Assembly (NCBI GenBank): GCA_033032175.1
Contig: CM065334.1
Coordinates: forward strand, 8,801,705-8,865,704
Length of the DNA: 64,000 nucleotides
Direction: 5' to 3'
DNA from: Saturnia japonica
Taxonomy: Eukaryota; Arthropoda; Insecta; Lepidoptera; Saturniidae
Part shown: positions 13,501 to 25,244 of the stretch, piece by piece
How positions within the stretch are numbered: position 1 is the first letter of the stretch
Layout of the letters: each line of letters begins with the position of its first letter
Program-made: the position numbers and the translations under genes
The notes under the pieces: generated by a model
What the model saw: the letters and a program-made list of their open reading frames with translations, nothing else
What the model was told of the DNA's origin: nothing
Database searches by the model: none

Positions 13501-15951
13501 CCTTGTTATTATACGGTAGCAATAGTAGTTCATACACGACACTGTTTTACGCAAAGGTACACCACTGATTGGGTCAACTTGAGACACATTAATGGCATAA
13601 CCATCTTCTCCGCGACATAACATCAAAGGATATTATAGTAAGCTGTCATAAGATCTGTGTAATTCTGAAATCTTTTCCAAATTATCATTACGACTATGCA
13701 ATACAATATCTCTTTTGTCATATTGCTGTCCAGCTATTACCCCTGCTACTTCACTCGTGGAAGGCGCATTTTATCGTCCTCTTTGTTCTCCAACAGGAAC
13801 TTTATTTGAAATTTATTTTGTTTTAAATTTCTGTATGTAGCAGTTATGAGAATGTAACATGTCTTGAAGAGATCTGATCAAATCTCTATCTATTGGTTGT
13901 GCGACACTTGAACACCGCGTTTGTGTATCTGGATCAGCGATAAAATAAATTTGCAGAAATTTGTGATCATCGGGTCGAAGTGGTAGCAAGGTCCCAGCTA
14001 AGTGATACACTTGTCCTTGAATTTTAAATGTAGGCATAAAACCATACTCAACGACTTGCTTACTCTTGAAAGAGGTCATTTGAAATGCGTTATTATAACG
14101 GCGTATATTGCGCATGAATTGTTTCGATTTCGGATGATCACCTGCAAGGAGAGAGTGAAGTGGTTCGGGCGGAGGAAGAATTTATTCTAATTTTACTTTT
14201 CCTTGTAAACAACACATGCCTTTCGATTCATCCTTGAATTTCAATGCCAAGCAATGTTCACATACTACTGACATGGTACCTATTGATACTATACGATCGT
14301 CTTTGTAAGGAATCGAAGGATCGTAATTCATGGCAGAATTTTCATTATTTATCCATCTGTGGCTTTTCAGTTGTCCGTTTTGTTCGACGTTGCTAAGTGT
14401 CTGTGCGGACGATTCTCTCGCTCTCTGTATTTGATGTCTATTACTATCCTGGTTGAGGTGAGCCTCACATTCTGCAGACGATTCTCTGGCTCTCTGTATT
14501 CGATGTCTATCCCTATTTTGGCGGAGTTGACCTGACGCTCTGCAGAAGGTTCTCTGGCTCTCTGAACTCTATGTCTATCCCAATCCTGGCTGAGCCGAGC
14601 CTCACGCTCCGTTAATGATTCCTCAGCTCTTGCTGAACGTGCCCTACTGGCGTTCACTGTACTACGACCTATGTTCGAACGACGACGTCTTCCAGACATG
14701 ATTATAATTTCTCTAAGAAATTTAATACCCAGAAATACACTTAATACTATACTTATGATTATGAACAATTGCACAAATTATTAGTAAGTGCTGCAGCTGA
14801 AAATATTTTACTTACTATTCTTTCGACTAAAAACAAAAATAAATATCAATAATTATATTATCAACAACAAAAATCCCTATTCCATTCAGTTATTTTCTTA
14901 ACTTAACTACAATTTCGATAATTAAAAATACTTGTGCTAATACTAAATTGCATTTGCCTTAAATCTAAATTCAAAACAAAGTCTTAATAGAAAAAAATAT
15001 AAAAAAACAAAAAAATATGGTTTTAAGCTAATCCTATCTAACGTTACCTAATAAGTAGGTACTTACTTATTATAAGTGCGGTTTAAAAATAATCCTAACT
15101 ACGTTTTAAAAAACGAACATACAATTTCGAAAAAAATGTCGCGCTGAAAAACACGTTTTTATTAATTATTATTTTCCTCGCTAGAGAGCACCGATAAACA
15201 CGTCCGATCGCTGCTAATCATAAAATGCTATAGGAAGAAGCGCGGTTTTTTTTTTAAATTTCACTACACTGTTAGCCTTAGGGGCCCTGAAGCCGCTGCG
15301 GCTTTTACATCTTCACCGAACTTGGAGGGGAGAAGCACAGCCTTCGACGCGCTATTTATAGGCACGCGCCGCTGGCAGGGCCGGTACCGCCGCACCACTA
15401 TGTCTCGGCATATTAAATCTGTAATATCTTCAGAAATATTCATTTAAATTACGTACTGTAAAGAGACATATTGATCTATATTGAATGGACAATGCATTTA
15501 AGGTACTTAATTGGATAAGGATTAATGCTGCATTGCTTAAAATAACTTCCTAAATAAGCCATTTTTTCTCGTAAAATGTAAAGGATAAAAAATGGTTATT
15601 GTGGGTTATCCTTAAGAGATAGACATATACCATACCGGACATTTTTGTTGAACATTTTTATGGTGTATAATACCTTTGTGCATTATTTTGATTTATCTTG
15701 AGGGGTTCAGTTAACGTTTGCAATGTAAGCGCAAAAAAGTGTGTTTATTTACGACATCACATTAGAAATTTGTAAATTCATTAGTGTTTCTCTACAATAT
15801 TATGCATGTATCATACATATAAACCTTCCTCTTGAATTACTCTATCTATTAAAAAGAAGCGCTTTACAATCCGTTGCGTAGTTTTGAAGATTTAAGCATA
15901 CATAGGGACGGACAGACAGCGACAGCGACTTTGTTTTATAATATGTAGTGA
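10542..15951 (-). mobile_element. Helitron, full-length remnant with both termini
   Basis: Read on the minus strand the element begins TCACTACATATTATAAAAC (5'-TC, base 15951). It ends GGGGCGGGTTGCTAG (base 10542), with a GC-rich stretch just before the CTAG. The flanking bases are A on the 5' side and T on the 3' side, the expected Helitron AT target, with no target duplication. The interior carries a decayed Rep/helicase gene. The 1.1 kb upstream of that gene (14800-15950) is AT-rich non-coding sequence with nothing else recognised. Confidence 0.8.
10603..14699 (-). pseudogene. Helitron Rep/Helicase (RepHel), decayed
   Basis: Pieces in order from the ATG at 14699. First an Arg-rich N-terminus (MSGRRRRSNIGR, then Arg/Glu repeats). 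Then the Helitron-like N domain (13813-14115, 13435-13626, and FTGGPRYLHEKSQDAMT near 13300). The HUH site reads GLSHVHLLVWL near 13030-13055, and the HGPC motif follows. Next come SDALGRVYVIHPNNSECFHL near 12200 and a PIF1-type helicase with Walker A GGTGKS (near 11570), IIWDEATMSNK (Walker B) and FSGDFRQILPVV. Last are LSNLNPPKLCNGTRL and the C-terminal QLYVALSRVTSKQNMF. The frame is broken many times, including a slip in the T/A run just before Walker A. Helicase sequence between about 11000 and 11090 appears deleted. Such proteins nick and unwind DNA for rolling-circle transposition (family knowledge). Not functional here. Confidence 0.9.
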
Positions 15952-16080
15952 TATCAGACTATCTTTAAAGTAAAGAGGTATCGGCTTCCCTCATATCTAT
16001 CCAAGTAATCCAAGCTATAGGATATGTATATAATGTAGATACGAAATATTATCCAGAGAACGAAGCGAGAATAGGCTAGA

Positions 16081-16830
16081 ATGAGCAACTTAGTTCAGCG
16101 GGTACAGAATGCGTGCGCAATTTTCTGCTTTAATGTTCCTCCCAGAAGTCATGTAACATCATTTTTGAATAAGGAAAAAATAACGCGCATGGCAAATAGA
16201 CGATATGTTCACCTAGCTGCATTTATTTTTGGTGTTATCAAGGTGGGCAAACCCGTGTTTGTACCTTTTGGAAAAAATAACCTGGGTCAAGTCGTATTAG
16301 ATTGTCTCGCCTCATCATTCCTAAACATAGAACTACAGCAGCTAGAGGTAGTTTTAAATATGCTGCTGCTAAGATCGGGAACAATATTGCTCCACCTTTA
16401 CAGTTTGCTAGATCTGTACGTACAGTAAGTAACTTATGTAAGTAGGTTTCAGCACAAAGCATCTTTTTTTAACTTTTTAATCTTTTATGTACCAATATTG
16501 GTCGTTCGTAGGTAATTTACTTCTTTGTGTAAAAGGCTTTGTCATGTGCTTCCTTTCTTTACGCACCCTGCTCCTTTCTCTATGCAATGGTGATCATGGT
16601 CTGGTCTAATCTGAGTATGTAGTTTAAGCCGGCTGAAACCCAGCGCTATACTATTTTTGCTATAGCATAGGCTGAGCTGAGGTCCCTTTTGATCTTGAGT
16701 ATGGGTTTTGTATGTATAAATTTAATTAGGAATATTTTATTGTAATCTCTTGTTTAATGTGTGTTGTGTTAATTATGTCCGTTTTTCATATCAAATAAAT
16801 GTTCTTTCTTTCATTCAAATTGAAACGAAA
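16081..16830 (+). mobile_element. LINE 3' end fragment
   Basis: Several frames together read as the degenerate C-terminus of a non-LTR ORF2 (LVQRVQNACAIFCFNVPPRS, then RRYVHLAAFIF, then TTAARGSFKYAA). Its 3' UTR ends in ATCAAATAAATGTTCTTTC. The last part recurs at 54575-55060. The RT core is absent. The plus frame at 16081-16428 is open only because of frameshifts. Confidence 0.6.
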
Positions 16831-18217
16831 CGATAGTTTTAGTAACTGAAAAAGAATAGATAGGTTATTGAAAACGGCCGATAGTCAATAACATCTTCAA
16901 GAATATAGTCAGGGCTCTCTTTTCCTGGGGGTTCAAGGACATTATTCAAAAATATTTCAACTCAAAAGCATGATAAATTGTGTTAGATGTATGAATATCA
17001 GTATTTTAATAAGAAAATAATATAATGAATCCATAAATAATACATTATGTTTTTCGTTAAAACAGCGAGGTGGGGAGGGGGGGGCGCACGGAGGAAAGGC
17101 ATGACAACTTTCGCACCTCGGCGCAGAATATACTTAAGCGAGCCCTGCATATAGATTGTGATATATATCTTCACGAGAGTTGGTGCTAGATGGACGTTCA
17201 TCTTGATCTTCGTTTTGATGTTCATTCTAAGACCAACTCGTTCAGAGACTTCACTGAGGCTATTTGAAAACCCTGAAAGAATCTTCCAGTGAAGCGGTGA
17301 ACGGCTTAAGAGGGATATCGTCTCCATGTATGACTCCCCGCTTCAAACAGCAATCTTCAGTTAAGAATAAATTAAAAACCTATATTGTTATCAACTAGCT
17401 GTGTCCGCGGCTGCGCTTGCGTGCACTACAGATCACCGCGCCGAATTTTAAAAACAAAAATGCTTCAAGCGCGGAAAGAGTCCATTTCGGACTCCCGCCA
17501 AAATGGCATAACTGCGGAGGAGTCCATATCAGTCCTCTCACCGTCACTTGTTTTTACGCTCCAATTTTCGCACTTTCGGACTTTCCTGTCCTGTTCCAAC
17601 TGGTTTGTTAATGTAGCCAAAGACAAAGACAAACTATCAAAACCGTATTATAACATCGTCCGGAGATCATTTTGTTGCTCCTTTTGTCTGTTGCGAACCA
17701 CTAGCCATGGGTAATAACGCTTTTAACTCATACCGTACCGTATCTATATACTGGTTTTGAATATCTATTATCGTAGCTATGTTTTTTAATACCATAGATT
17801 TTGCTTGATTAGACACAACTCGACATAACTATGTATTTTGAAACGATATACTGTACGCGTACGGTGCACACAATACAAATATGATTTTTTTAACGTATTG
17901 GTTTTTACAGTACTAATATTTATGTTTTGTTGATCCATTTCGTATACTACTTTAAGATAAATGAATTCATTGAATGTGCTAGAGCGGTTACTTTTAATGT
18001 TAGTGACTTTAGCAAAAGTATCTTTTTGAAATCACTACCTGCGCCCGCGTCTGCGCTTGCATACACTACAAAATTATTGTTTAGTTTTTATTTATAAATA
18101 AAGAATAACTTTACATAAATTAAGGGAATATATAATTAACATTTCTTTTTTTAATTTAGACATACATATATTTCAAGTTTACATAAAATTTTATTTCTAT
18201 CAAGGCCTCTTTGTGTA
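16831..18217. other. Interval with Helitron-like ends only
   Basis: Holds a minus-strand Helitron-like 3' end at 17395 (CTAGCTGTGTCCGCGGCTGC) and a weaker one near 18040 (GCGCCCGCGTCTGCGCTTGC). The open frames between 17000 and 17714 show no recognisable domain and I do not call them genes. Confidence 0.4.
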
Positions 18218-18482
18218 CGCATCATTAGCCTAGTGGCCCTAAGAGCGACTGCTATGCTCGAGTTCCTGGGTTCGATTCCCAGATCAAGCAAGTTATTGAG
18301 TTTTTCTATAAAATTCTCAGTTGCAGCTCGGAGTTTGGCTTTGTGTCGATTAATGGCAATAGGCTTGCCCTATCACATGGGCAAAAAAACGTACCTGGCA
18401 AACTGTGGGTGTACATTAGTATACCTCTGACTAACCGTTCATGAAATACAGGCGTGATGGTATTTTATGTTATGTTATGTTG
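18218..18482 (+). repeat. tRNA-derived SINE
   Basis: The head resembles a tRNA: an A-box-like TAGCCTAGTGGCCCTAAG and a B box GGTTCGATTCC about 35 bp later. The body ends AATACAGGCGTGATGG and a TTATG-type tail. The same family occurs on the minus strand at 45187-45260 (tail only), 57490-57722 and 61003-61250. It lacks the acceptor-stem pairing of a real tRNA. Confidence 0.75.
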
Positions 18483-19668
18483 TGTACGAAATTCCTTGAT
18501 TTTTTATTGGGCGCAAGTATGTATAAGTATATAAATTGCTACTGCAATTGAGACGCGAACATGCAACACATAAATGCCCATGTAAAAAGCATGGTGGCTG
18601 GAGGTTAACTGTGACTTATCCAAATTTTTACGAAAATATTATTTTACAAACCATCAGAACGACAAACCCAGGCACTTAAATAACATTTCAATACTTATTC
18701 AAATATCACAGGACACTTCAAAATAAAACAAATGACATTCCTGTCAACCGAGAGCCGGTTATTTTAAAGACAAATATGCTTATTATGTGTGGCTTTCAAG
18801 TATGTATTTTCAATTATGTGGTACATTAATATGATATATCACTTATGGTTTCTCAGCGTTAGTCATTTAAACACCCGAAAATAATCTTTTTTCTGAATTG
18901 ATTCACCATTATCGTTACTACTTATTTCTTACGTTACTTTATGTAAAAAAATATATCCTACTAGCTGTGCCATATGGCTTTACCTGTATAGGCAATTTTT
19001 TTTACTTTGTGTAAAAACATCGTCATTTTTATAAGGATTTTATGAACTTTTCAAATTATAATATAGTTTATGCTACTGGCTGATAATGTAGCTTTATATT
19101 GGTGAAAGATTTTTTTTTTCAAAAGTCCAGTACTTTTTCAGTTTATCCATTACAAATAAGAAATCAAATCTTTCTTCTTAGATTGGTATGGAGAACCTGG
19201 CCAGAAAACATAACTATGAACTTAAAAAAAGCATTTAAATCAGTTATATGGTTCTCTCGCGCGAAAAGACCATAAACGGACAGATATACAGAGACGTTGA
19301 GTTTCGTAATATGTATTGACGATGGTAGCAAACAAGCATGTGATCCGTCTGATGGTAAGCGATTACTGCAGCCTATGTAGTATGGAACCTAGTATTGATA
19401 ATTTGGGTTTGGTTATGAGTCACGTCATGATATACTGTCAAAACTCTTTATAACGAAACTCAAGGGACTGAGATTTTTTGTCATTATAGAGAGTTATCGT
19501 TATATGGAGTGAACAAAAAAACAAACAAATTAACAAGAATTTTTAATATGTATGTGTTAAATAATAAATGCTTATAAATTATTGTTTACACATATAGTCT
19601 GATAACTTTGTCTGACGTTTTTTGCTATGCCAGTACTTGTTTTGTATTATTTTATGTATTCCATCTAG

Positions 19669-22073
19669 TACGGAAAAAGAAATAGTAATGGCGAGAGATT
19701 GATTGAATTTGTAATCGAAAATCATTTATATATAATGAATACATTCTTTAAAAGACGATTTACTGGAAAATGGGCATTGATGTCTCCACAAGGACAAAAA
19801 GATGAGAGAGATTTTATAATAACAAACAAAAAACAAACGGTTGCAAATGTCGAAGTTTTAAATAATGTTATGTTCAACTCAGATCATCGTTTGGTCAGAT
19901 GTAAGTTATTTTCAAACCAATCTAAATTAAAAAGTAAATTCATTATAAACGTTAAAAATAAAATTATTCTTTCAATCCCTGAACACATTCAAGATAAATT
20001 AGCATCAGTAATTAGCAAAATGAAAGATGTACGAAGTATACAAAATAAATATGACATAATGGAAGAAGAACTCAAAATAGTGAATAAAAATTACCTATAT
20101 ACTTTAAAGAAAAAAGACAAACTAGGTGAATTAGCTAGAAGTTTAATAAAAGAAAGGCAAACCCTTCTATACAACAGGAAAAATAATAGAAAAGATATAA
20201 AAGAAATAAGTAAAAAAAAAAAAGCATAAAAGGAGTCACAAAAACAAAAGTCGAATAGAAAAAATTAACAACTATATAGAAAAAACAGGAGGTATTCGAA
20301 AAGCTATCAAAGAACTTAAAGAAGGAAACACGTGGATACCAACAATAAAAAATAAAAAACAACAAAGTACTACAAATCGCACACAAATAATGAAAATTGA
20401 TACGAAGTTTTATCAAGATCTTTATAATGACCAAGAAAACAACTACACTCATGAAGTTAACTTAGGAATTAACAACGAAACTGATGTTATACCAGAATTC
20501 CTAAAGAGTGAAGTAGAACAGGCTATCTTAAGTCAAAAAGATAATAAAACACCTGGTGAAAATAATATTACTAATGAGCTACTGAAGGGAACTCTGTCTA
20601 CTAGTTTAAATCCGAATACAAACCTATTCAATGAAATTTAAATACAGAACAAATACCAGACCAATGGACAAAATCCACTATAGTTCTCCTACATAAAAAA
20701 GATGAAAAAAATCAAATTAATAATTATCGACCCATTAGTTTAATGACCAATACCTATAAAATATTTTCCAAATTAGTGCTTGGGCGTATAACAAAAATAC
20801 TTGAAGAAAATTAACCTCCAGAGCAAGCGGGTTTCCGTAAGCATTTCTCCACCATAGATCATATTTTAGTAATAAAACATATGATAGAAAAATTCAAAGA
20901 ATACGAGAAAGAATATTATATAGCTTTTATTGATTACAATAAAGCTTTTGATACACTCAAACACAATGAAATTTGGAGAGCACTTTGTGACCAAGGGGTT
21001 CCACGGAAATTTATTAGAATTATCAAAAATATATACAATAATAATATAGCAAAAATACAACTAGAGAAAACAGGAGAAGAATTTGATATAAAAAGAGGAG
21101 TTCGACAAGGTGATCCCTTGTCACCAAAGATCTTTTCAGCAGTGCTCGAAAACGTCATGAGACAATTAAACTGGAATGAATATGGCTTAAATATAAATGG
21201 TAGACGTCTAAATCATTTAAGGTTCGCAGATGATGTCATCATTCTTTTAACAGATAATCCTGGAACCCTACAAGTAATGTTACAAGAATTAGACGCTCAA
21301 AGCAAAAAAGTCGGACTAACTATGAATACAACTAAAACAAAGATCATGACAAACAATCCTCAAAATGAGTTATCAGTAGAAATAAAATTAAATGACAATG
21401 TTATTGAGTTCGTCGAAGAATATGTATATTTGGGTCAAATTATTTCACCACTAGATCAAACAAATAAAGAAATTGAAAGAAGAATAAATAACTCTTAGAA
21501 AACATTCTGGTCACTTAAAGAAGTTATGAAAGCTGAAGAAATACCAACAGAAAATAAGTTTAAAGTATTTAATACGTGTATTATACCTATAATGACTTAT
21601 GGATGTCAATCTTGGGCATTAACACAAAAAAATTATAAAAAACTAGAAGTATGCCAAAACAATATAGAAAGAAAAATATTAAACATAAAAGTGACAGATA
21701 AGATAAAAATAACTACCATCAAAAAAATATCAAAAACAATTAAAATATCACAAATAATAAAACAACAAAAATGGCGTTGGACAGGACATATCCTCCGACA
21801 AAGCTTAGTAAAATGGACAAAAGATATTGTAGAGTGGTATCCAAGAGATGGGAAGAGAAAAAAAGGAAGACCGCAAATTAGATGGGTAGACGATTTAAAA
21901 AAGATAGCAGGAGGAACGTGGATGAGGGCTACTAAACAAAGGAACCTGTGGAAGTCACTGGAAGAGGCCTATGTCTTAGGACAAGCTGAAGCGGTTGTCG
22001 ATTAAGTTTTTTTTAATTAAAAATATGTACTAGTATAAGTTTCAGAAAATAAAAGGCTATTATTATTATTCAT
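19669..22073 (+). pseudogene. RTE-clade non-LTR retrotransposon, 5' truncated and broken
   Basis: Starts inside the endonuclease C-terminus (GKRNSNGERLIEFV, then ERDFIITNKK). The RT domain follows: NNYRPISLMTNTYKIFSKL, IDYNKAFDTLKH, KRGVRQGDPLSPK and the catalytic LRFADDVIILL. The RTE-type tail contains RKKGRPQIRWVDDLKKIAG and WKSLEEAYVLGQAEAVVD, with a stop at 22003-22005. Breaks: frameshifts in an A-run near 20215 and near 20640, stops at about 20812 (TAA) and 21496 (TAG). The 3' end is a TATTATTATT run. ATCTAG flanks both sides (19663-19668, 22074-22079), a likely target-site duplication inside the Tigger transposase. Confidence 0.88.
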
Positions 22074-23360
22074 ATCTAGATATGTGGTGGAATCGTCTTG
22101 ATTAAACAACAAAAAAAATTCTACCAACTTAGCGGCATCTAGGGCTTGTTGAATTGTTGGTGGTGATTCGGCTTTGTCCACTTGATCATCTTCTTCATCT
22201 TGATTATCGGGTGTTTCCTGACTTTTTGACACTAAATCAACAATTTGTTCATCTGTAAGTGACTAGTTGTGGCTACATCCTCATCTATATTTTCGTACGA
22301 TTGTAGATCTTCGTTAAAATTGTTTGGTATGTTGATATGGCTTATCCATTCACTCAGTGGTAGATTGTCTTCACTTTCAAATTGGTTCGTTTCTTGGCTA
22401 CTACATAATCCAGCATGTCGAAAAGAATGTTGGATAGTGGCTGCTGTTACCTCTTGCCAGGCTTTTGATAAGAAGTTCACTGCTTGTAGCATGTTGATCG
22501 AGACCTTGCCCTCAGTTTCGATCATATCCATCAACATTTTCCGTCTATAGTGGCCCTTTAGGCTTTTAATTACACTCTGATCCATTGGTTGTAAAATACT
22601 GGTTGTATTAGCTGGGAAAAATGCTAACTCTATGTTTCGAAGATTAGATATGATTGGGTGAGCAGGACAATTGTCTACTAGAAGCAAGATTTTCCGTGAT
22701 TTTAATTCAGCATCCCATTTTCTCACTTCCTCTTAAAAAATCTGCGATGTCATCCAAGCTGACTTGTTTGCTTTGTACGTAACTGGCAACTGTTTTATGT
22801 TCTTGAAACACCGAGGGTTTTTCGATTTGCCTATAACTAAGATCTTTCTTTTTTCTGTGCCACTCATATTGGCAGCTACTAGAACTGTAATACACTCTTT
22901 AGACAGTTTTCCTCCAACACATTTTTCCCCTTTGAATTTTAAAGTTTTGTCGGGAGTCAACTTGAAAAAAGGCCAGTATCGTCTGCATTAAAAATGTCTT
23001 CTGGTGAGTACTTCATCTTTAATTTAGGCCACACTGTACTAATCCAATTGTTAGTCACATTCATATCGACATCCCAAGCCTCTCCGTTCATTTTACCGTA
23101 CGTAATTTGGTGACGGTGCTTAAATTTTCCGAGCCAACCTTCAGATGCTTTAAAGTCAATTATGCCAAGTTGTTTGGCAAACTTTTCAACCTTAGCTTTT
23201 ACAATTGGCCCCGAGATTGGTACATTATTCTGGCGCCGATTGTTAAACCACGACAACATTGCCTGATCTAAGTCTTCGAATTTTGGCTTTCTTAATTTTT
23301 TAGAAGAGTTTCCTTCCAGCGCCGCCTGTAGAATGGTTTTTTGGTTTTTCCAAATGGTAG

Positions 23361-23632
23361 TTTAGCGGAGGTGAGGAACAGAGAGTAAAGTTTCTCATCC
23401 GCCATAGAAAAGGGAGGATCCTCCGGCCAGACGGGTGCTATGTCTGGCGGGCAGCTGCCCCGACTGTTGTAGTCGGGTTCTTGTATATATACTCAACGAT
23501 AGAGTGAATTTCTATAGCGCGATGAAGGATAGTATGAATGCGTCCTATGTTGCTCGATAGATGTCGCTATGTGTCGCTACGTAGTTGTGTCGATGCGTTG
23601 ATGCGTCAGTTGTGGCGAGAGATGTCGCTACA
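23361..23632. mobile_element. 272 bp insertion with clustered inverted repeats (possible MITE)
   Basis: The uninterrupted Tigger reading requires AATGGTAGCAACAGTGG. Here GTAG is duplicated (23357-23360 and 23633-23636) around 272 extra bases. The ends are TTTAGCGGAGG and, inward from the other side, TGTAGCGACAT, a short imperfect terminal repeat. Inside, 23413-23477 is a run of four perfect inverted repeats. An ATG on the minus strand opens a short frame (MADEKLYSLFL) that runs into Tigger sequence. No protein family recognised. Confidence 0.6.
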
Positions 23633-25104
23633 GTAGCAACAGTGGATTGACTTAGTTCAAAACGCCTTCCAACGTCACTTTTATTTTCTCCCTTTTCAAT
23701 CGCACGTATCACACAAACTTTTTCGTCAACACTAATCGCTTTCCGTTTACTGGCCATGTTAACAGTTTCAAAGTAGGTTTACGATAATAATACGATAATA
23801 CGATAGGTACCCAGTATGCTTGGTCGAAGACCATCACTTCCGAGAAAACAATGCGTCATACTGCACGTGTTCAAAGCAATTAAGGGAAACAAAAGCTAGA
23901 CCGACCTCGGATGTTTCGGAGCTTCAAAGTCTTTTGTTACCTGATAATCAACAATAATATCGATAATAAATATTTACTGTCTAAAAATATAAACACATTT
24001 CTTCGTAATTAGAGAATGGCGTATCGCTTTAAAGAGTGTTTCAATATGTGGGTTTTAACGCAAACCAACAAAGTTGGGCTCACTTCAACGTTATAGGGAG
24101 TTTATCGTTATAAAGAGTTTACACTGTATATACAGTTTATACACTATTATTATCACAACGCAAATTACTCCTTTAAATTATTTTAACTAAACTTCAAACA
24201 AACAAAAAAAACTATAAAATATTAATTTCAAGTTCTATGATAAAAAAAACTACTTTACAAAATTATCTTTTAACTTGAAACAGCTATTAAAAAGCAACAT
24301 TTAAAAAAGATTGAGTGAAATCAGGATTCGAACCTAGAACCTCGGCCACGGCAGTACGTTCACGACCGCAGGGCTACCAGTACGTCTATCAATTTTATTG
24401 AAATTATGCTACTTCTAAAATATCTTACTCTTTTTTTTAATATTACGAAGGTTTTTTTCCAGCTAGGGTGCTCCTCCGCAACGCCCCGGAACCTAGTCCC
24501 AAAAACAAAAATATCTAATAATTCGAAGCCAATAATAAACAATTTCGAAACCAAAGAAATCTATTAATTAAGTTTTGTCACTTTCAGCTAATACGGAATT
24601 CAAATCTAAAAATAGAACACAAATTAGGACAACACAAATGTACTTATGAAAAAAACGGCGAGGGCAAAGACCTAAGGTTATACACAAAAAAAAAACAATA
24701 AACAGCATGTTATTTATTAGTTTTATTACCTAATATGGTATAAAAGTTTTTATATTGATGGTGATAATTTATTCGAAGTTAAGCTTAAGGTTAAATTTAG
24801 TAATATTAGTGTGTAATCTATAGCTATTTCTCAGAAATATAACTTTCGCTCTTTCGCGCGTATTCGGTTTATATCGTCTTTTTTGCGAGAATCGTCGAAT
24901 CTCCGATTTGGATAAACCATGTTTGTACCGAAGTACAGCGATACGAACAGATACGAATAACTATGTGTATACGTTACGTCTCGCGGTATTTGGAAATCCA
25001 ATACACTATAAATATATAGTTAGCGCTGTACTCAATAAATAGATATTGGGTTTTGTAAAGATATCAGATACTGTATCTATGTACGATTTAAATCGCCCAA
25101 GCCT

Positions 25105-25244
25105 TCGAACAAGGAATATAATACTCTTTTACGAGAGCCTACGAACCACAGCGAGCGTCAGTCTGCGACCTTTATGTGTGCATTTAAAAGTGTTGTTTTA
25201 GTGTTAGTTTTTTAGTGTTTAAGTGAGTTTTTCGATTGTAAACA
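25105..25244 (+). promoter_or_regulatory. Putative promoter and 5' UTR of the piggyBac gene
   Basis: Only 140 bp separate the outer end of the right arm from the start codon. TCAGT at 25158-25162 matches the arthropod initiator. No TATA box lies at the expected distance. The UTR continues to AAACAATGAA at the start codon, a good translation context. Inferred from motif and position only. Confidence 0.4.

Larger units (their letters stand above)
19579..23757 (-). pseudogene. Tigger/pogo transposase (CENP-B HTH plus DDE), interrupted
   Basis: The start codon at 23757 gives MASKRKAISVDEKVCVIRAI, a CENP-B N-terminal helix-turn-helix. After the 272 bp insertion come TIWKNQKTILQAALEGN and the second DNA-binding domain (AMLSWFNNRRQNN, GWLGKFKHRH). 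The DDE domain shows IFNADDTGLF (first Asp), LLVDNCPAHP (second) and SILQPMDQSVIKSLKGHYRR (third). Frameshifts occur near 22960 and 22740. The C-terminus is cut by the RTE at 22074 and resumes at 19668, reading LDGIHKII and then TKLSDYM before a TAA at 19579-19581. Host genes from this family exist, but the two insertions and two frameshifts make this a dead transposon. Confidence 0.88.
19435..24126 (-). mobile_element. Tigger/pogo-type DNA transposon, nested and broken
   Basis: The terminal inverted repeats read CTGTCAAAACTCTTTATAAC on the left and CAGTGTAAACTCTTTATAAC on the right (inward). Both are flanked by TA, the usual Tc1/mariner/pogo target. The transposase runs on the minus strand. 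The element is interrupted by an RTE LINE (19669-22073) and a 272 bp insertion (23361-23632). Without these it would be about 2.0 kb. Confidence 0.85.
18624..25104 (-). repeat. Right arm of long inverted repeat, split by a Tigger element
   Basis: Consists of 18624-19434 and 24127-25104 (about 1.79 kb together), the reverse complement of 8574-10330. The two parts are rejoined exactly if the Tigger element and one copy of its TA target are removed. The outer end reads GATTTAAATCGCCCAAGCCT at 25104, 141 bp before the piggyBac start codon. The inner flank (GTTAACTGTGACTTATCC) differs from that of the left arm. Confidence 0.9.

Noticed and set aside
17385..17714. 109-residue plus-strand frame
   Set aside because: Begins within a Helitron-like 3' end and has no recognisable domain.
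18250..18300. tRNA gene suggested by A and B boxes
   Set aside because: No paired acceptor stem, and the sequence belongs to a SINE family with several copies here. The same applies to 57660, 61200, 60010, 9345 and 1600.
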